Positions 13,096 through 25,245 are shown, numbered from the stretch's first letter. The stretch: DNA of 64,000 nucleotides from Sorex araneus (GCF_027595985.1 NC_073307.1:49082509-49146508); one strand, 5' to 3'. Numbers and translations: made by a program. The notes: generated from the sequence alone by a model not told the origin.

Positions 13096-16000
13096 CGATG
13101 GAGGCCGGCTCCTTACAAACTGAAAGCAGGCCTGTGGGACCAGGGTGAGGCAGGGGGTCAGCAGGGAACATGCGCCAGCTGCCCAAGGCCCAGTGCCCCC
13201 AAAGGGATGGACCCGCCCCGTGGGAGGGGCTCCCTGAGGGGGAAGGCTGTCAGATGGTCACTGCACCAGAAGCAGGACTTGGACACTGTCCTCGGGCGCC
13301 CCACGTGGGAAACAGGAATTGGGGCCAGGAGGTGGGGGGCCCAGCCAGGTCTGTGAAGGAGGCACATGAGACACCCCCCAATACAGACGGAAATGCAAAT
13401 GAGGACAGCAACAGGGCAGGGCTAGGTGCTCACGGACCCCCCACCCCATTTCAAAACACCTCCAGGGCAGGGGAGGGCAGGGCAGGGACCGCCAGGGCCA
13501 GGGCCCGGGCCCTGGGGCTGGTTAGAAGATTCTAGCGGGTTCCCCAGAAACCTGTCCTCCTGGGCCTGGGCCCCCATCAAACTGAAGCAAGAGTTTGCAT
13601 GCAGGATCTAGAGGGGCTTGAGGGGAGGGAGGACCAAGCAGCTGGGGGGCATTCCGAGCGGCTGGGGGAGAGGGGGGAGGGAACCAAGCCACTGTGGGGG
13701 TAGGGAAGGCACAGGCAGCTGCAGGGGGTGGGGGGATTGAGTGGCTGCAGGCAGAGGGCCCCCACACCCCTCCCCAGAGCTGCTGGACCAGCAGGCTCCA
13801 GGACTCGGTTTCTCCCTGTCCTCCAGGGGGACACAGAGCTTATTGACAGAGTTGGCAGCCCCCCACCCCCCACCCTCGTCCTGGTTCACAGAGGTGCCCA
13901 GGGCCAACCGAGGGGGACAGGAGCAGGCCCCAAGGGATTGAAGGCAGGAGCTGGCTCAGGGCCACCCCCCCCCTGAAGTGCCCCATGTCCCCAGCCCCCA
14001 ATTCTCCCCCCTCCCCAGGCCTCACTGCAGAGGGGAGGGAGGGGAACCCCACCGCCCGTGCCAGAGGGACGCAGATGCAAGACCCCCAAGCCCCCGCTAA
14101 AAGCAAGTAGGGAATGTGGCTAGACCGAGGATGCCCCTCTAACCTCGAGGCACGGTGCCTGCCCTGTGATGCCCCCCAGCCCTGGTGCCCTCAAAGCTCC
14201 CCTAGAAGCAAATTGGCGCCTGCTTTGCACAGCTGCCCCCGAGAGCCCTGGCGCCTGAAGCCCAAGCTGGGGGGAGGGGGGCTGTCCTCTCAAAGGGGCG
14301 GCCAGCACATAGGGAAACCCAGAGCTGCTTTGTCCTGGCGCCCGCCCCCCCCCCCCACTAGAATCTGAAGGAACTACACCAGAAGTTCCTCCTGGCCAGG
14401 AACAGCGGCGGGTGAGGGGGGGCAGGGACAGTGACCCCCCCCCGCCCCGCTTCCTCTATGGCCCCTTGGAGCCCTTGGGGGCCACCCATGTTCCCCTGGC
14501 CTCAGCCCCCGGAAATGGCCTGGAGAAGACTCAGCCCTCAGGGCTGCGCCAGGAATGAGCCTCAGCATTTCCCAGGACCCCCAAGGGTTGTCGCTTGGGG
14601 GGAGGGGGCCTCCGGCAGGGCCAAGCCTCCATCCCTCTTCCTGCCTGCTTCTGCACAAAACCCCGCACATACCAGGCACCCCCTCAGCTCCTCTCCAGGC
14701 CCAGTGCCCCGTGGATCCCCGATGCTACAAAGTCAAGCACAGCCTGGCACACACAGGCTGCCCGCCCGCACAGGGCTCGGACTACTGTCCCTGTCACCCT
14801 GACAGGCACCCCCAACCCACCCCCAACGCCCCCTGGCATACAGGGAGCCCCCAGGGCACAGTGGCAAGTGCCATGCCGGGCATTGCTGTTTGCTCTGTGG
14901 TTGGTGCAACCCACAAGGCTCAGAGAAAGAGGGGAGAGATTGGGGAGGGGCGCGGCAGCCTGTGGGCACCCAGAGCAAGTTAAAGAGTTTGGACTTTTAA
15001 TCTGTTGGCATTGCGGAGCGCCTGAAAGTTTGGTGACAATATCCGAGGCTCACGTGGGTGGGGTGCTTGGGGGAGGAGGGCCTGAACAGGGCGGCAGGGC
15101 AGGACACCACACTAAAAGATGCAGGTGGTGTGTCTGAGGCCAGGAGGAAGGTCCGGCACCCCCCTCCCCCGCCCCCAGCCATGGGCTCATGCTAGGGGGA
15201 GGCACGGGGCAGGGGACAGCTCCCTTACTTTCCCAGTTGCTGTTCCCAGGCAAATGGCCCCCCATTTCCTGTGTCCCAAGGAAACCAGCATCTTCACACC
15301 GGGGCTCCCGGGATAGAGAAACCCAAGCCCCCACAAAACTGGTGCCAGTTCCAGGGGGATTTCCTTCCCCAGGGGTTAGATTGGCCTTCCCCCAGACCCC
15401 CACCGCTAAGGTCTAGACCCCCCCCACACTTGTACCCTCTAACCTCTGTGCTTAACCTGGGAGACTGAGACCTCGGCCATCTTTGCTCTGTGGCCATTGG
15501 AGCTTTGCCACATGTCCTGAGACCCCCCACCCCACCCCGAGAGGTGTGATGACCCCCCTACCAAAGACGCAGGCACAGAGCCACACAGCATCCGCATCCT
15601 GCCCCCACCCCAGGAAGACCCGCCCTTTCAGTGTCACAATGACTCCTTGGCCCTCCCCTCCATGCCAACTCTGGCTTCCCCACCCACCGGGAGGTTTTTG
15701 GGGGGTGGGGGGGAGACAAACTTCTCCTGAGACTCATCTGCCCACCGGCAGGCTATGAATGAGGCTCTGTAGTGCTTTCTGAAGTCTTTGCTGCCGTGGG
15801 AGACCCTCAGGGAGGCAGGGAGACCCTTTATTTCCCACAAATTGTCTCCAGTAGGACTTCACCCCTGTGGAGGGGTAGCTCTGGGGGCTGGGGCCCGGGG
15901 GACCTTCTTCGCATATCACAGAGGTGATTCTCTGCACCCTCCCAGGGAGGAAAAAAAAAAAACCTGTTAACTCGGTGTCACTTGCTGGCTCCGTGAGAGC

Positions 16001-16504
16001 CAGAGAAAGAGGCCTCAGGCCAAGCGCCTCTGGCAGTCGGCCAGGGCACCACCGGGGCGCCTGGGATGGTCTTGTGCAGGGCTCCAGACGGATGCCCTCA
16101 CATATTCACATAGGGAAACTCAGAGCTGTGAGGCACGGGGAAGGGACTTCTGCCTCCCAGGACTTGCTGGAAATGCAAAGATTCAGGCCAAGAGCTTGCG
16201 GGGCTGAGCCATTCCCGCATGGGCGGTGCCTGCGGAAGCCACGCCCACTAGAGCCCCGCCCGCCAGCGCCGGCTTCAGTTCCAAGCGAACTGTGGTGCTC
16301 CCCCATCTCTGTCCCCCCTATTGGCTCCTGTGAAACTTAGGGAGGGTCCAAATCCCGTTCCCTGCCCCACGGGCGGGGTTACCCTGTCTCCTGCCAAGCA
16401 TGAGGAGGGTAAGGGGCCCCCCGTCCCGCCCCCACATGGCAGGAAGGCCATGAGGCGCAGGTGTAGAAGGAAGAACGGGAGAAGAGACTGCAGGGGGGAG
16501 GCTG

Positions 16505-16585
16505 GGGCTCCCGCTTTCCTCAAGTGTAGAATGAGGAGGCTGGACTCTGTGAAGTCCCCCTCCCGGAGCCCCTGAGCTCAGGGTG
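16505..16585 (+). mobile_element. Possible MIR relic
   Basis: tttcctcaagtgtagaatgaggaggctggactc resembles the MIR motif of tctgtaaaatgaggggctgga; the match is short. Confidence 0.45.
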
Positions 16586-17081
16586 GGAGCCCAGTGGACC
16601 TTCCTCCAGGCTGTGAGACCCAGGGCCCACCTTGAGAGGGACGGGGAAGGAGAGAAGATGCAGGGCCCGCTGACCCCCTGTCACAGGTCCCCCTGCTCTT
16701 GTCTGTCAGGGTCCGGGGGCTGCATCCAGCGTGGCTGATCCTGTGACACCATGGGGGGGCAGGACAGGGTGGGGGGTGATGGGGTGGAGCGCAGGGTCAT
16801 AATGTAGGAAAGGCCAGTGGGGGAAGGGCTGGCCCTCGGGGAGACTCCCTTGGGCGAGAATTTGGAGGGACCCCAGGGGGCACCTGAGCCCCTGAAAAAG
16901 GCAGGCCAGGTGGTGGAACGAAGGGGGCCTGGCAGGTGGCCACAACCTCAGGCGCTGTTAGCCCAGAGGTCACTTGTGTTTCCAACGGGGCCCCTCCTCC
17001 CTACCCCGGATGGGCCGGGGTGCCGTGGGGTGCTCACCCCTCTCACTGCATCTGCAAATTGAAAATGTCGCTCATGAAGCC

Positions 17082-17145
17082 ACACACACACACACACATA
17101 TATGCACGCGCCCCCCACCCCGCCCCATACACACACATACACATA
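17082..17145 (+). repeat. CA-rich simple repeat
   Basis: Two short CA runs separated by tatgcacgcgcc. Confidence 0.8.
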
Positions 17146-18759
17146 CCAGTCGAGCCCGGGAGAGAGGGGGGCAGCACATGAATGGCAGCCAGACCCGCGG
17201 ACGGCTCCAGGCCCTCTCTGACGGGGAAAGCGTCTTTGTCTCCACCTTCCCTGACTGGACTGATGTGGGGGCACAGCCCCCCTGAACTCACTCTGGACCC
17301 AAATCCTGCCCTTCCCAGCCGTGGGGAGCATCTTCTCCCAAATTCCCACGTTCAGGGCGAGGCCAGAAGGCCCCGCCTGGCCCGGAACTCCCCAGCCCTC
17401 ACCACTCTCATGGGGTGGGGGGGAGGAGGGTGGTTCCCTAGATGTGACTCAGAGGAATGACCTGAGCAGCAGCCCCCCACCCCCCCCCGTGTCGGGAAGG
17501 CGAGGCCAGGAGGCTGAGGGTCTCTGAGAGGGTCAGCTTCCTGAGGATGGAAGGGGGTCTGTGAAAACACCTCACCCAGGTCCCCCTGCCTGTCCATGCT
17601 GCCCGCTGCCTGGAGGCTGTGCCCGGCCGACTTCTAAGACAAGATCTCTCTGCTGGGGGCGGGAGACCCTCACGTGTCTGCTCCCCCCACCCTCTCCCTT
17701 CCCTCTGCCCGGGGCATCAAAGGTTGGGCCTGGCCCTGGGTGGGCAGGGAATAGAGAAGCCGCTCAGGGACTTCTCGAACTTCCCCAGCCCCTTGTCCTG
17801 CCCCGGGAACCTTCCCACAGAAACTGGGAGTTGCCCAGGGCACAGGGGCATCGTCCTGTGTGAGCAGACGGAAGTCTGCCTGCACCCCACGACCAAGGCA
17901 GCGAGTGCGGACGTTGGCGTGGGCACCAGTGGTCACATATCAAGCACTCAGCAGCCAGCTGCGGGGACCCCAGGGGCAAGGGGGGACCAAGACTGACTTG
18001 TCTGTCCTGCCCTGGGAGCAGCGGCTGGGGCGCTGCATGTGCCCGACATCACGGCTGCAGAGGAGAAACGTGGTTCCACAGAGCAGGGACTTGGGGACAG
18101 CCCCCACTCTGCCCCAGAGGAAAGCTCAGCCATAAGCTGACGACCCTCCAGGATTGAAATCCGGCCCACCACAATCCCCTGACCTCCTTTCCCACCCACC
18201 AGAACATAAAAGCCGGTTCAGACGTCTGCTGGCCTGGATCTTGGATGCTAATTCAGGTAACAGGGAGCATCGGCTGGGGGGGTCCCCCCCAAGCACAACT
18301 CAAGTGCTTCCTGGGTCTATATCTTCTAAGCTACGTTTCCAAAGGCCCCCCACCTCCCTCAATGCACCCAGAGCCAATGTCCAGAGGGCAGCAAGTGACA
18401 TGTCCCTTATCTCACTCACTCACCGGCCCCGCGTGCCCACTGGCAGGTGCCAGCTGCCTAGCCCGGAGCTGAGAAGGTGCGTCCTGCAAAAGGGGCAGAG
18501 GCATGGGCTGAGTGCCAAGTGGGGATGCCCAGCCCCAGCTGCCCCTCCCACCCTTACCACAAGTGGCACATAGGGGTACAGCTGCAAACAGGCCCTCTGG
18601 GTCCAGGGCCCGCCAGGAGAAGGCCACACTGGGGGCAGCTGGATGTGGGAGGTACAGAATGCTGCTGTTCGACGAAGCCCAAGCACTGCAGAAACCCTTT
18701 CCCTAGAAATTGACCCCAAGTGTAAGGAGAGAGAGGGGCATGTTGAGTGGCACACCCCC

Positions 18760-18802
18760 TGCAGAGAGAGACAGAGACAGAGAGACAGAGACAGAGAGAG
18801 AT
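18760..18802 (+). repeat. (GACA/GA)n simple repeat
   Basis: Interrupted gagaca units. Confidence 0.85.
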
Positions 18803-19549
18803 GCCTCAATGTCAAGCCAGAGGAACTGATGAGAGTCTCAGAATAGTGTCACCTCCAACACAGGGCCAGGAGGAAGTGGGAACAAGGCACTCCCTCCCCG
18901 GCAGACCCGAACAAACTCCGGCAAGGCCCCCAACTTTGAGTGCCCTGTGGCAGCTTTCCGGGTGGATCTAAACCTGAGACCCTGCAAGTCCAGCAGGAGG
19001 ATTGGGGCAGCCCCTAGGGTCCCCTGCTTTGGCCACTCCCCACAGGTCCACTCTGCGGAGACATGGGGAGCCTGGTCCTACCGACACACCCATGCTCAGG
19101 GAGCCACAGGCTGCGATTTGGAAGGGAGAGTGTGGGTGCGAGGACTGGCCAGGCTCTGCTCCCCTACCTCCGAGGCCAGGACGGCCCCCTGAGGAGGCCA
19201 CGCAGCAAGCCCTCTAGTCGTGACAGGTGACAGTGAGCACATGAGCCTCCCAGGGGTGCTGAGGGTGCCAACTGCAGGGGACTGGGCCGGAGCGGGGGGT
19301 GTTGTGTTCACCACCCACTTTAGTCACTTTTTACTACTACTCAGACTCACAGTCCCACACGTACCCTGTACAGGTACAGATGTTTTGAAAACAGTTGTGA
19401 GCCACAGAGGCACTGGCCAGAAGCGCGAGCTCTGGGGGAGGCCCCCAAAACCCATATCCCAGTGCGGATCTTGGAGGGAAGGGAGGAAAGCAAGCAGGCA
19501 CTGGGCCCAGAGGTCTCAGAGCCCAGCAGGACCCCCGTGTGCCTGGCTG

Positions 19550-19710
19550 CACACCCTCCCCAAGGCAGAAGCTTACCCCCTATATTACAGATGAGAAAAG
19601 TGTAGCCGAGTTGGGGGCGCATGAGCTGGAACCCGGATCTTCCCTGGGGCTGGAGAGGAGCGTCCTGCAGAGACTTCCCCCGGACCTGGAAACGCGTCAG
19701 AGCCCTGAGC
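19550..19710 (+). mobile_element. MIR SINE relic
   Basis: The MIR core ttacagatgagaaaa.. followed by a worn gagctggaacccggatctt match the ancient mammalian MIR in plus orientation. Confidence 0.65.
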
Positions 19711-19810
19711 TACCTCCAGGAGCCCAAGGGGCGTGAGGACCCAGATGCACACTGCACAGTGGACAGAGGGGCCCATAATAAGCCCCCCATGCCCCAAACT
19801 CTGAACATAG

Positions 19811-19840
19811 AATAAAGCCTGTTTCTGAGCCGTGTCCACC
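19811..19840 (+). terminator. Possible plus-strand polyadenylation signal
   Basis: aataaa at 19811-19816 followed within 30 bases by a T/G-rich stretch. No upstream coding exon was found, so it may be fortuitous. Confidence 0.25.
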
Positions 19841-20578
19841 GCCTGAGTCCTTGGGAAAGGGGGTGGGGGGGACTAGGTCCAGGGGTGGCTACTGGCAAGG
19901 GTACCCTTGTGTCAGTGCACCCTGCTAGTATCCTTGGACCCACGTACCTAAGGCCGGACTCACCAAATAACTCTGGGGGGCCCAGGATGGGGGGCTGGAA
20001 GCAGGCGAAGAACGCAAATTCCTCGTGAGCCAGGGAAGAAGACAGAAACGGTAAGTGGGGCGCCCTGGGGTCCACCCCGGCAACACAGCGGCCCTTCGCG
20101 ATGGCCAGCTATGCCCTCCTCAACAACAGCAGGTGTGAGTGACAGATGGAATTCAAAGGTGGCACGGGTGCAGGCGTCAGGGTGGCCACTTCTGTCTGGC
20201 GACACTACAGAGATCCCAGGAAGGTGAGTGGGGGCAGCGACGGCGTGCCTGGGGCTGCATACAGACGCCTGCAATGGCCCCCGGAATGGCCAGTCCATCG
20301 TGGTGTCCCGTGCCCAGCCAGTGAGACCGAGGGTGCCGAGGTCCCTCCTCCAGAAGACCATGGAGGGCTGGGTACCGCCGTCCCACCCCAGTGCAGGAGA
20401 GACCCTCTTCCATGAGGCCCTGGGGCCCTGGTAGTGGAGGTGGTGGAGGTCGAGAGCCTCCTGCAGCGTCCACTGACTTGTCCCGACAGCGCGAACCAGG
20501 TGAACCCCAGTAGCCCAGGAGCCCAGGGTCTGCCCAGCACGCGGCGACCTGGGGAGGCGGGGGCCAGGGATGTGGTCA

Positions 20579-20590
20579 TGCGCATGCGCA
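20579..20590. promoter_or_regulatory. NRF1 palindrome
   Basis: tgcgcatgcgca is a perfect NRF1 site within a small CpG-rich patch (20570-20690) in an otherwise CpG-poor area. Confidence 0.4.
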
Positions 20591-21143
20591 CGGATGCACA
20601 CGCAAGAGTCGGCACCCGGACACGCACACTCGCTGACGGGCACGCGCGTGCAGGGCCGCGTGGGTACCCTGCGTCGTGCCGTTTCCAGGGAGAGCATCAT
20701 GCCACGCCAGGCCCCAGCTCCTCCGAGCACTTTCCCTGTGAGCCTCTTGCCCACCTCCCAGGCCCGACACAGACCAGAACCCTCACCCCACAAATGCTCT
20801 AGAACCTCGAAGACGCGGGAGAGCAGACTCAGATTCGAAATCAACGGCTGGTTTCTGGGGTCCTGGCTTTGTTTTGGTGGTGGTAGTGGTTTTAAGGGAT
20901 CCGTGGTAACAACTCGTCGCTTTCACGCTTGTGGGAGAAGGGGTGACGGGGCTCAGGGGAGTCCCAGGGTGAGTCCTTCAGGGGGACATTCGGAGCAGCC
21001 AGCGGAGCCCACCACCAGGCCAGAGTTTCATTTTTTTTTAAAAAAAAGTTCGTTTCGGGCTGACACTTGGGATGTGACGCTTCCAGATGCTTCTCACCGT
21101 CACTGATCCACACTCCCCCAGGCGCCAGCGGGAAGACAGGATT

Positions 21144-21147
21144 TCAC
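21144..21147 (-). CDS. FAM174B: Candidate FAM174B exon 3, coding end (G + TGA stop)
   Basis: Exon 2 stops after two bases of the final Arg codon, so the next exon must start with G (or A/C/T giving another residue) and, as human FAM174B ends ...FDIKYR, be followed at once by a stop. On the minus strand, tgtctcctttctcctag directly precedes GTGA here, giving an uninterrupted pyrimidine tract, AG and then G-TGA. The resulting CDS is 215 + 132 + 4 = 351 bases, 116 aa plus stop. The 3' UTR would continue leftward from 21143. Only the splice signal supports this; two weaker sites with the same property lie at about 331 and 10530. No minus-strand AATAAA follows closely; the nearest I saw is near 15830. 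Confidence 0.45.
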
Positions 21148-21520
21148 CTAGGAGAAAGGAGACAGTGTCCAGACAGAAGGAGACAAACGGCCTGGCCCTT
21201 GGGACTTCCCAGATGGAACCACCCTGCAGGCCATACCTCTGGCCTGATCCCTCTGCACCACCCCCAACTCACTTATAGCCCCTGGTACAACCCTCTTTCC
21301 TCCTTACCTCCCTCCCTATTATGCCCTTGATGGGCATGCTTCATTAGCTGCATTAAGCTAGGGCTCAACATTTTCTGGAAAATTCCACCCAGTCCACAGA
21401 GTTCCCTTAGGCAGCACTAGGAGCGCCAAGGGCTTGTCTGTCCCTGGATTTCACCTGTCAAAGACCCTTCTCTGTGATCTTTCTTGGCCAATCATCAAAA
21501 AAAAGCAGGGGGCTCATTGA

Positions 21521-21675
21521 GGAGCCAGAGCAATAGTACAGCGAGGAGGGAGTTTGTCTTGCACCTGGCATCCCGTAGGGTCCTCTGAGCACCGCCAGGT
21601 AATTCCTGAGTGCAGAGCCAGGAGTAACCCCTGCACATCCCTGGGCGTGACCCAAAAAGCAAGAAAGAAAAAATA
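21521..21675 (+). mobile_element. SOR SINE with internal deletion
   Basis: Head and tail are present, but the B-box segment between ttgcacctgg and catcccg is deleted. The flanks share cagggggctca as a probable target-site duplication. Confidence 0.88.
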
Positions 21676-21947
21676 CAGGGGGGCTCACCCGGGGCTGCCT
21701 CAAGGGGCCCCGAGCTCCATCCCGCAGCGCAGGGCGCAGGTGGCACCTGGCTCATCAGCACCACGAGGAACAGCCCCTGGGTGTCCAAGCACAGGTAAGA
21801 GATCAACCCCCCACCCAAAATAACTCAATTTTGTCATCACTGCAGATGAACAGCAGATGAAGGGAAGCACATGCCCTTCACTCAGCCTACTTGTTTATTT
21901 GTAACATACCATATAGATATTTTGCTGTATAATATATAGATTTATAA

Positions 21948-22258
21948 CAGTGTGTTGGGGCACACAGAAACCGAGAGGGACACAGCACCACGGCTGGATT
22001 TAAGGTTTATTCAGCATCAAGAGTAGCTGATTACATACCACCAGCCTGACTCCACTATCTCAGGACGGATCTCACCAAGACATAATCTGCTGAAAATTCT
22101 GGTATGTGGGTTTTGTGACTGAAATTTCCAGGCTTTCTCAGGGGTTACCTCCCCTGAGAGGTGATGGGCTACCTCCCGCCACCTCCCTGCACTTCCGGAA
22201 ACCTTGGAAATGACATCCACACCCCGAAACTGCCACCCAATTGAAAAGCTACTCCAGC
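21948..22258 (-). mobile_element. Possible LTR-like repeat
   Basis: The block starts tgttggggcac and carries a minus-strand AATAAA (plus tttatt at about 22005). It has no coding content and is followed by an L1 3' end. The layout resembles a short LTR but the right edge and family are not established. Confidence 0.35.
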
Positions 22259-22259
22259 C

Positions 22260-22562
22260 TTACCGTCCTGATAAAAATACCAAATGCCCTGAACAAATAC
22301 CATGACCTCTTAGCACCTGTATTGCAAACCATAGTTCACAATAGGAAAAGGAGCGAGAGCAAGAAAAAAAGTGCCTCCCATAGAGGGAGGCTGGGGGTAG
22401 GGCGTGGGGGATTGGAGTTAGCTGATAGGGAAATGGAGGACATTGGTGGTGGGAAATGTGCACTGGTGGAGGGATCGGTGCTAGATCATTGTATGACTGA
22501 AACCCAATTATGAACAGCTTTGTAATGATCTATCTCATGGATATTAAATTAAAAACAAATTT
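22260..22562 (+). mobile_element. L1 3' UTR fragment
   Basis: Plus-strand 3' end of the same L1 lineage: attgcaaaccatagttcaca, a GGGA-rich stretch, cactggtggagggatcgg, then an AT-rich end. It corresponds in reverse complement to 7971-8395 and 60328-60600. Confidence 0.8.
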
Positions 22563-22565
22563 AAG

Positions 22566-23160
22566 TAATGTGGAGAGAGTCTCTTGCCCGCACATCTGGC
22601 TGTCTTTCCCAGGGCCCCTCGGAGGGGATGGGCTCCAGCTTCCCTCCCCACCCCGAGCAGAGCTCCTGGAGGCCGAAGACCACCGGAACCTAGCCACAGC
22701 CATGCTCAAGGCCCTCTCTACATGTTCGGACAGGTCTCATGCATGAGGTACCAGCAGAGGAACCCAGGTGTGTGTAATCCCATCAACGGCCAACATCCAG
22801 AGACTTAAAAGCAAGCTCCCAGATATTTTATAGCCTACTTCTCCCTCTGGGAGAAACTGGCAAGTTTCTGAGAGTTTCCTGCCCACATGGGACAGCCTTG
22901 CAAGTTTCCCATGGTGTATTCATATGCCAAAGCCAGTAACAAGCTGGATCTCATTCCCCTGACCCTGAAAGAGCCTCCAATGTGGCATCATTGGGAAGGC
23001 CGATTGAAGAGAGGCTTCTAAAATCTCAGGGATAGGACAAATGGAGAGGTTACTGAGCCCACTCGAGAAATTGACGATCAACAGAATTTCTTGATTTCAA
23101 AGTAATGTGGAATTCATGCCCAATTCAATCAGCTTAATCAGTGGCTGAATAAATAGCAGT
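22566..23160 (+). repeat. Unclassified interspersed repeat related to the second SINE body
   Basis: Positions 22830-23090 align piecewise with the body of the tail-less SINEs at 39386, 59386 and 63043: ggcaag.. near 22860, tattcatatgccaaagccag near 22920, and ggagaggttactgagcccactcgag near 23050. Between the last two blocks it has about 115 extra bases absent from the SINEs. There is no tRNA-like head. The outer limits are a guess from the flanking repeats. Confidence 0.6.
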
Positions 23161-23211
23161 ACTCCTGCATTTAAAATAAATAAATTTAATTTTAAAAAGA
23201 GCAGTCAATTA

Positions 23212-23400
23212 GGGGCCAGAGCAATAGTACAGCGTAGAGGGCATTTGCCTTGTATGTGGGTGACCCTGGTCCAATCCCTGGCATCCCACAGGGTCACCTG
23301 AACATCCCCAGGAGTGATTCCTGAGTGCAGAGCCAATAGTAACCCCTGAGCATCACTGGGTATGACTCAAAAAACAAAACAAAACAAACAAACAAAAAAG
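23212..23400 (+). mobile_element. SOR SINE
   Basis: Full-length diverged copy with a (CAAAA)n tail. A mutated target-site duplication (gagcagtcaattag / gagtagttgactgg) flanks it. Confidence 0.9.
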
Positions 23401-23411
23401 AGAGTAGTTGA

Positions 23412-23480
23412 CTGGGGACCTGAATGCTAGCACAGTGGGGAGGGCTTTTGCCTTGCACTTGGCAGACCCAAGTCTGAGAT
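23412..23480 (+). mobile_element. SOR SINE, head only
   Basis: The tRNA-like head up to the B-box region is present, then sequence similarity stops before the next, minus-strand copy. Confidence 0.7.
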
Positions 23481-23524
23481 CAAAACAGACTTGTTTGTGG
23501 GGAGTTTCGCAGCCGGGGTGGGGG

Positions 23525-23678
23525 GTGCGCACACCCAGCAATGCTCAGGGGTTACTCCTGGCTCTGCACTCAGGAATCACTCCTGGAGCTGCTCAGGGGA
23601 CCATGTGGGACACTAGACACCCTGGTTGGTCACGTGCAAGGCGAGTGCCCTCACCACTATCCTATTGCTCCAGCCCCA
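23525..23678 (-). mobile_element. SOR SINE
   Basis: Reverse-oriented copy: cacacccagcaatgctcagg through to ctattgctccagcccc, the complement of the SOR 3' end and head. Confidence 0.9.
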
Positions 23679-23754
23679 CTAGCCAGGTCCTCTGTTCCAA
23701 GAACAAAATGCCAGGTCCGGCTGCCTGCACTAGCTGCTGAAACAGCCCCGTTTC

Positions 23755-23937
23755 TACACATTTTTGTTTTGGGATCACACCTTACAATGCTCAGCGTTCA
23801 GGGGTTTCCCCCGGGCTCTGTGCTCAGGCATCACTCCTGGCGGTGCTCAAGCGACATAGGGGATGCTGGAGATCAAACCTGGGTCAGCTGTGTGCGAGGT
23901 TAGCATCCTCCCTGCTGGACTCTCTCCAGCCCCTGGG
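23755..23937 (-). mobile_element. SOR SINE, diverged
   Basis: Reverse copy with gatcacacct, a duplicated CAGCG/TTCAGG segment and the head complement ctctctccagcccc. Confidence 0.88.
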
Positions 23938-25245
23938 GCGACCCTATTTCTGATTTTGTCCTCCCAGGAAGCTCCATCCAGGAGCCAGAGGGGCAGCTGA
24001 CATTTCTGGACCACCTGGCCACGGCCCCCAAGGCCCCATCTTTTCTAAATCAGGCGGGCCGGTCTCTCCAGCTGAGCCTCCCAGGGCAATGGCTGTCCCA
24101 GCTATACAGAGCCACCCGGATAAACAGGGGACGGGGGAGGTATCTGGAGAGGTCACAAAGCCTCCTGAAATAAGGAGTGAGTCAGCCACAGCTGTGTGCA
24201 AGGTTAAGCCCCAGAGGCCTTGAGAGCTCCAGGAACACCCCCCAAAAAAACACCCACCCAGCCTCCCTGATGCCCCCCTCTGGGCCCTTCCGAGTGCAGA
24301 GCTGGAAACTGGTGGTTGCACACTTGGGCCCCATATCTGGCCCTCCCCGCTGGAGGCCTTGTCTGGTGGATCAGGACTGCCCAGCTGCTCCGAAGTGGGG
24401 GTGGCGGGGGGGGGGGGGAGGGGGCCTCCCCAGCAAGGGGCCCGCCAGCCCCCTCTAGTGCCTTCTCCAGTCCCAGGATGTTCCTGGAGCCTGGCACATG
24501 GAGCAGTTGGAGGTTGGTACCGCCCCCACACCCCCGAGGGGTGCCCCACGAGGCGGCTCCCCTTCTCTCACTCACAAAGGCGGCAGCAGCGCCCCTGGCC
24601 AGCAGAGGAAAGGGGAAACGCTGTCAGACAGGTTCTAAACAGAAAAGCCGGACCCAGCGTCCAGATGGCCTGGCGCAGATGGGAGACGCCTCCCAGCAGA
24701 GAGCCCCACCATGGGCCTCCTCTTTTCCAGCTGACCCTGCGGCAGCGCCCTGTGTGTGGAGGGGAAGCGAGGGGGGTGGGGCGGGAGCTGCCAAGAAGCA
24801 GGTGTCTGAGAGGCGAATGCACCCCTTGGGGCTCCTGGGGAGCAGCCCGGCACGGTGGGGGTGGTCTGGTGTCTCGTCTCTCTGAGCCTCCCTCAGACCC
24901 AGAAGGGACATCACTTGAGTGCTCAAGAGGTCTGGGGTCGCAGGACCAGACGGTATCCTCTGAGCTCTCACCCACGCCGCCATAGTCCAACCCCCAGCAT
25001 CGGAGACGAGCCACTGAAAACAGCTCTGGTTGCCCTAAGGTCCCTGGAGGGCAGCTGGAAAAATGAACCGAGCCCTGAGCAATCAACAGAAAAGGCAAGA
25101 GGTGGGGGGGAATCCAGGGAGCTAACAGATGCTGCTTTGTTCAGATGAAGAATACAGAAGACTCCAGCAGGACAGAGGAGGAAAAGGAGCAAAGACCCAG
25201 AGGAACAGAAACAAAAACCACAAAGCCACAAGATAAAGATGATGA
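23938..25245. other. Unique DNA in FAM174B intron 2
   Basis: GC-rich DNA with a G14 run near 24408. Open frames here lack ATG or any recognisable similarity. Confidence 0.5.

Larger units (their letters stand above)
8396..21520. other. SINE-poor GC-rich unique DNA
   Basis: No SOR copies in 13 kb. It contains only the relics, microsatellites, direct repeat and motifs listed separately. It includes the candidate last exon of FAM174B (21147) and its probable 3' UTR; no other coding exon is recognised. Confidence 0.55.

Noticed and set aside
19960-20844. 294-codon minus-strand frame
   Set aside because: It starts at TTG, shows no family similarity and lies in a likely 3' UTR; GC-rich composition explains it.
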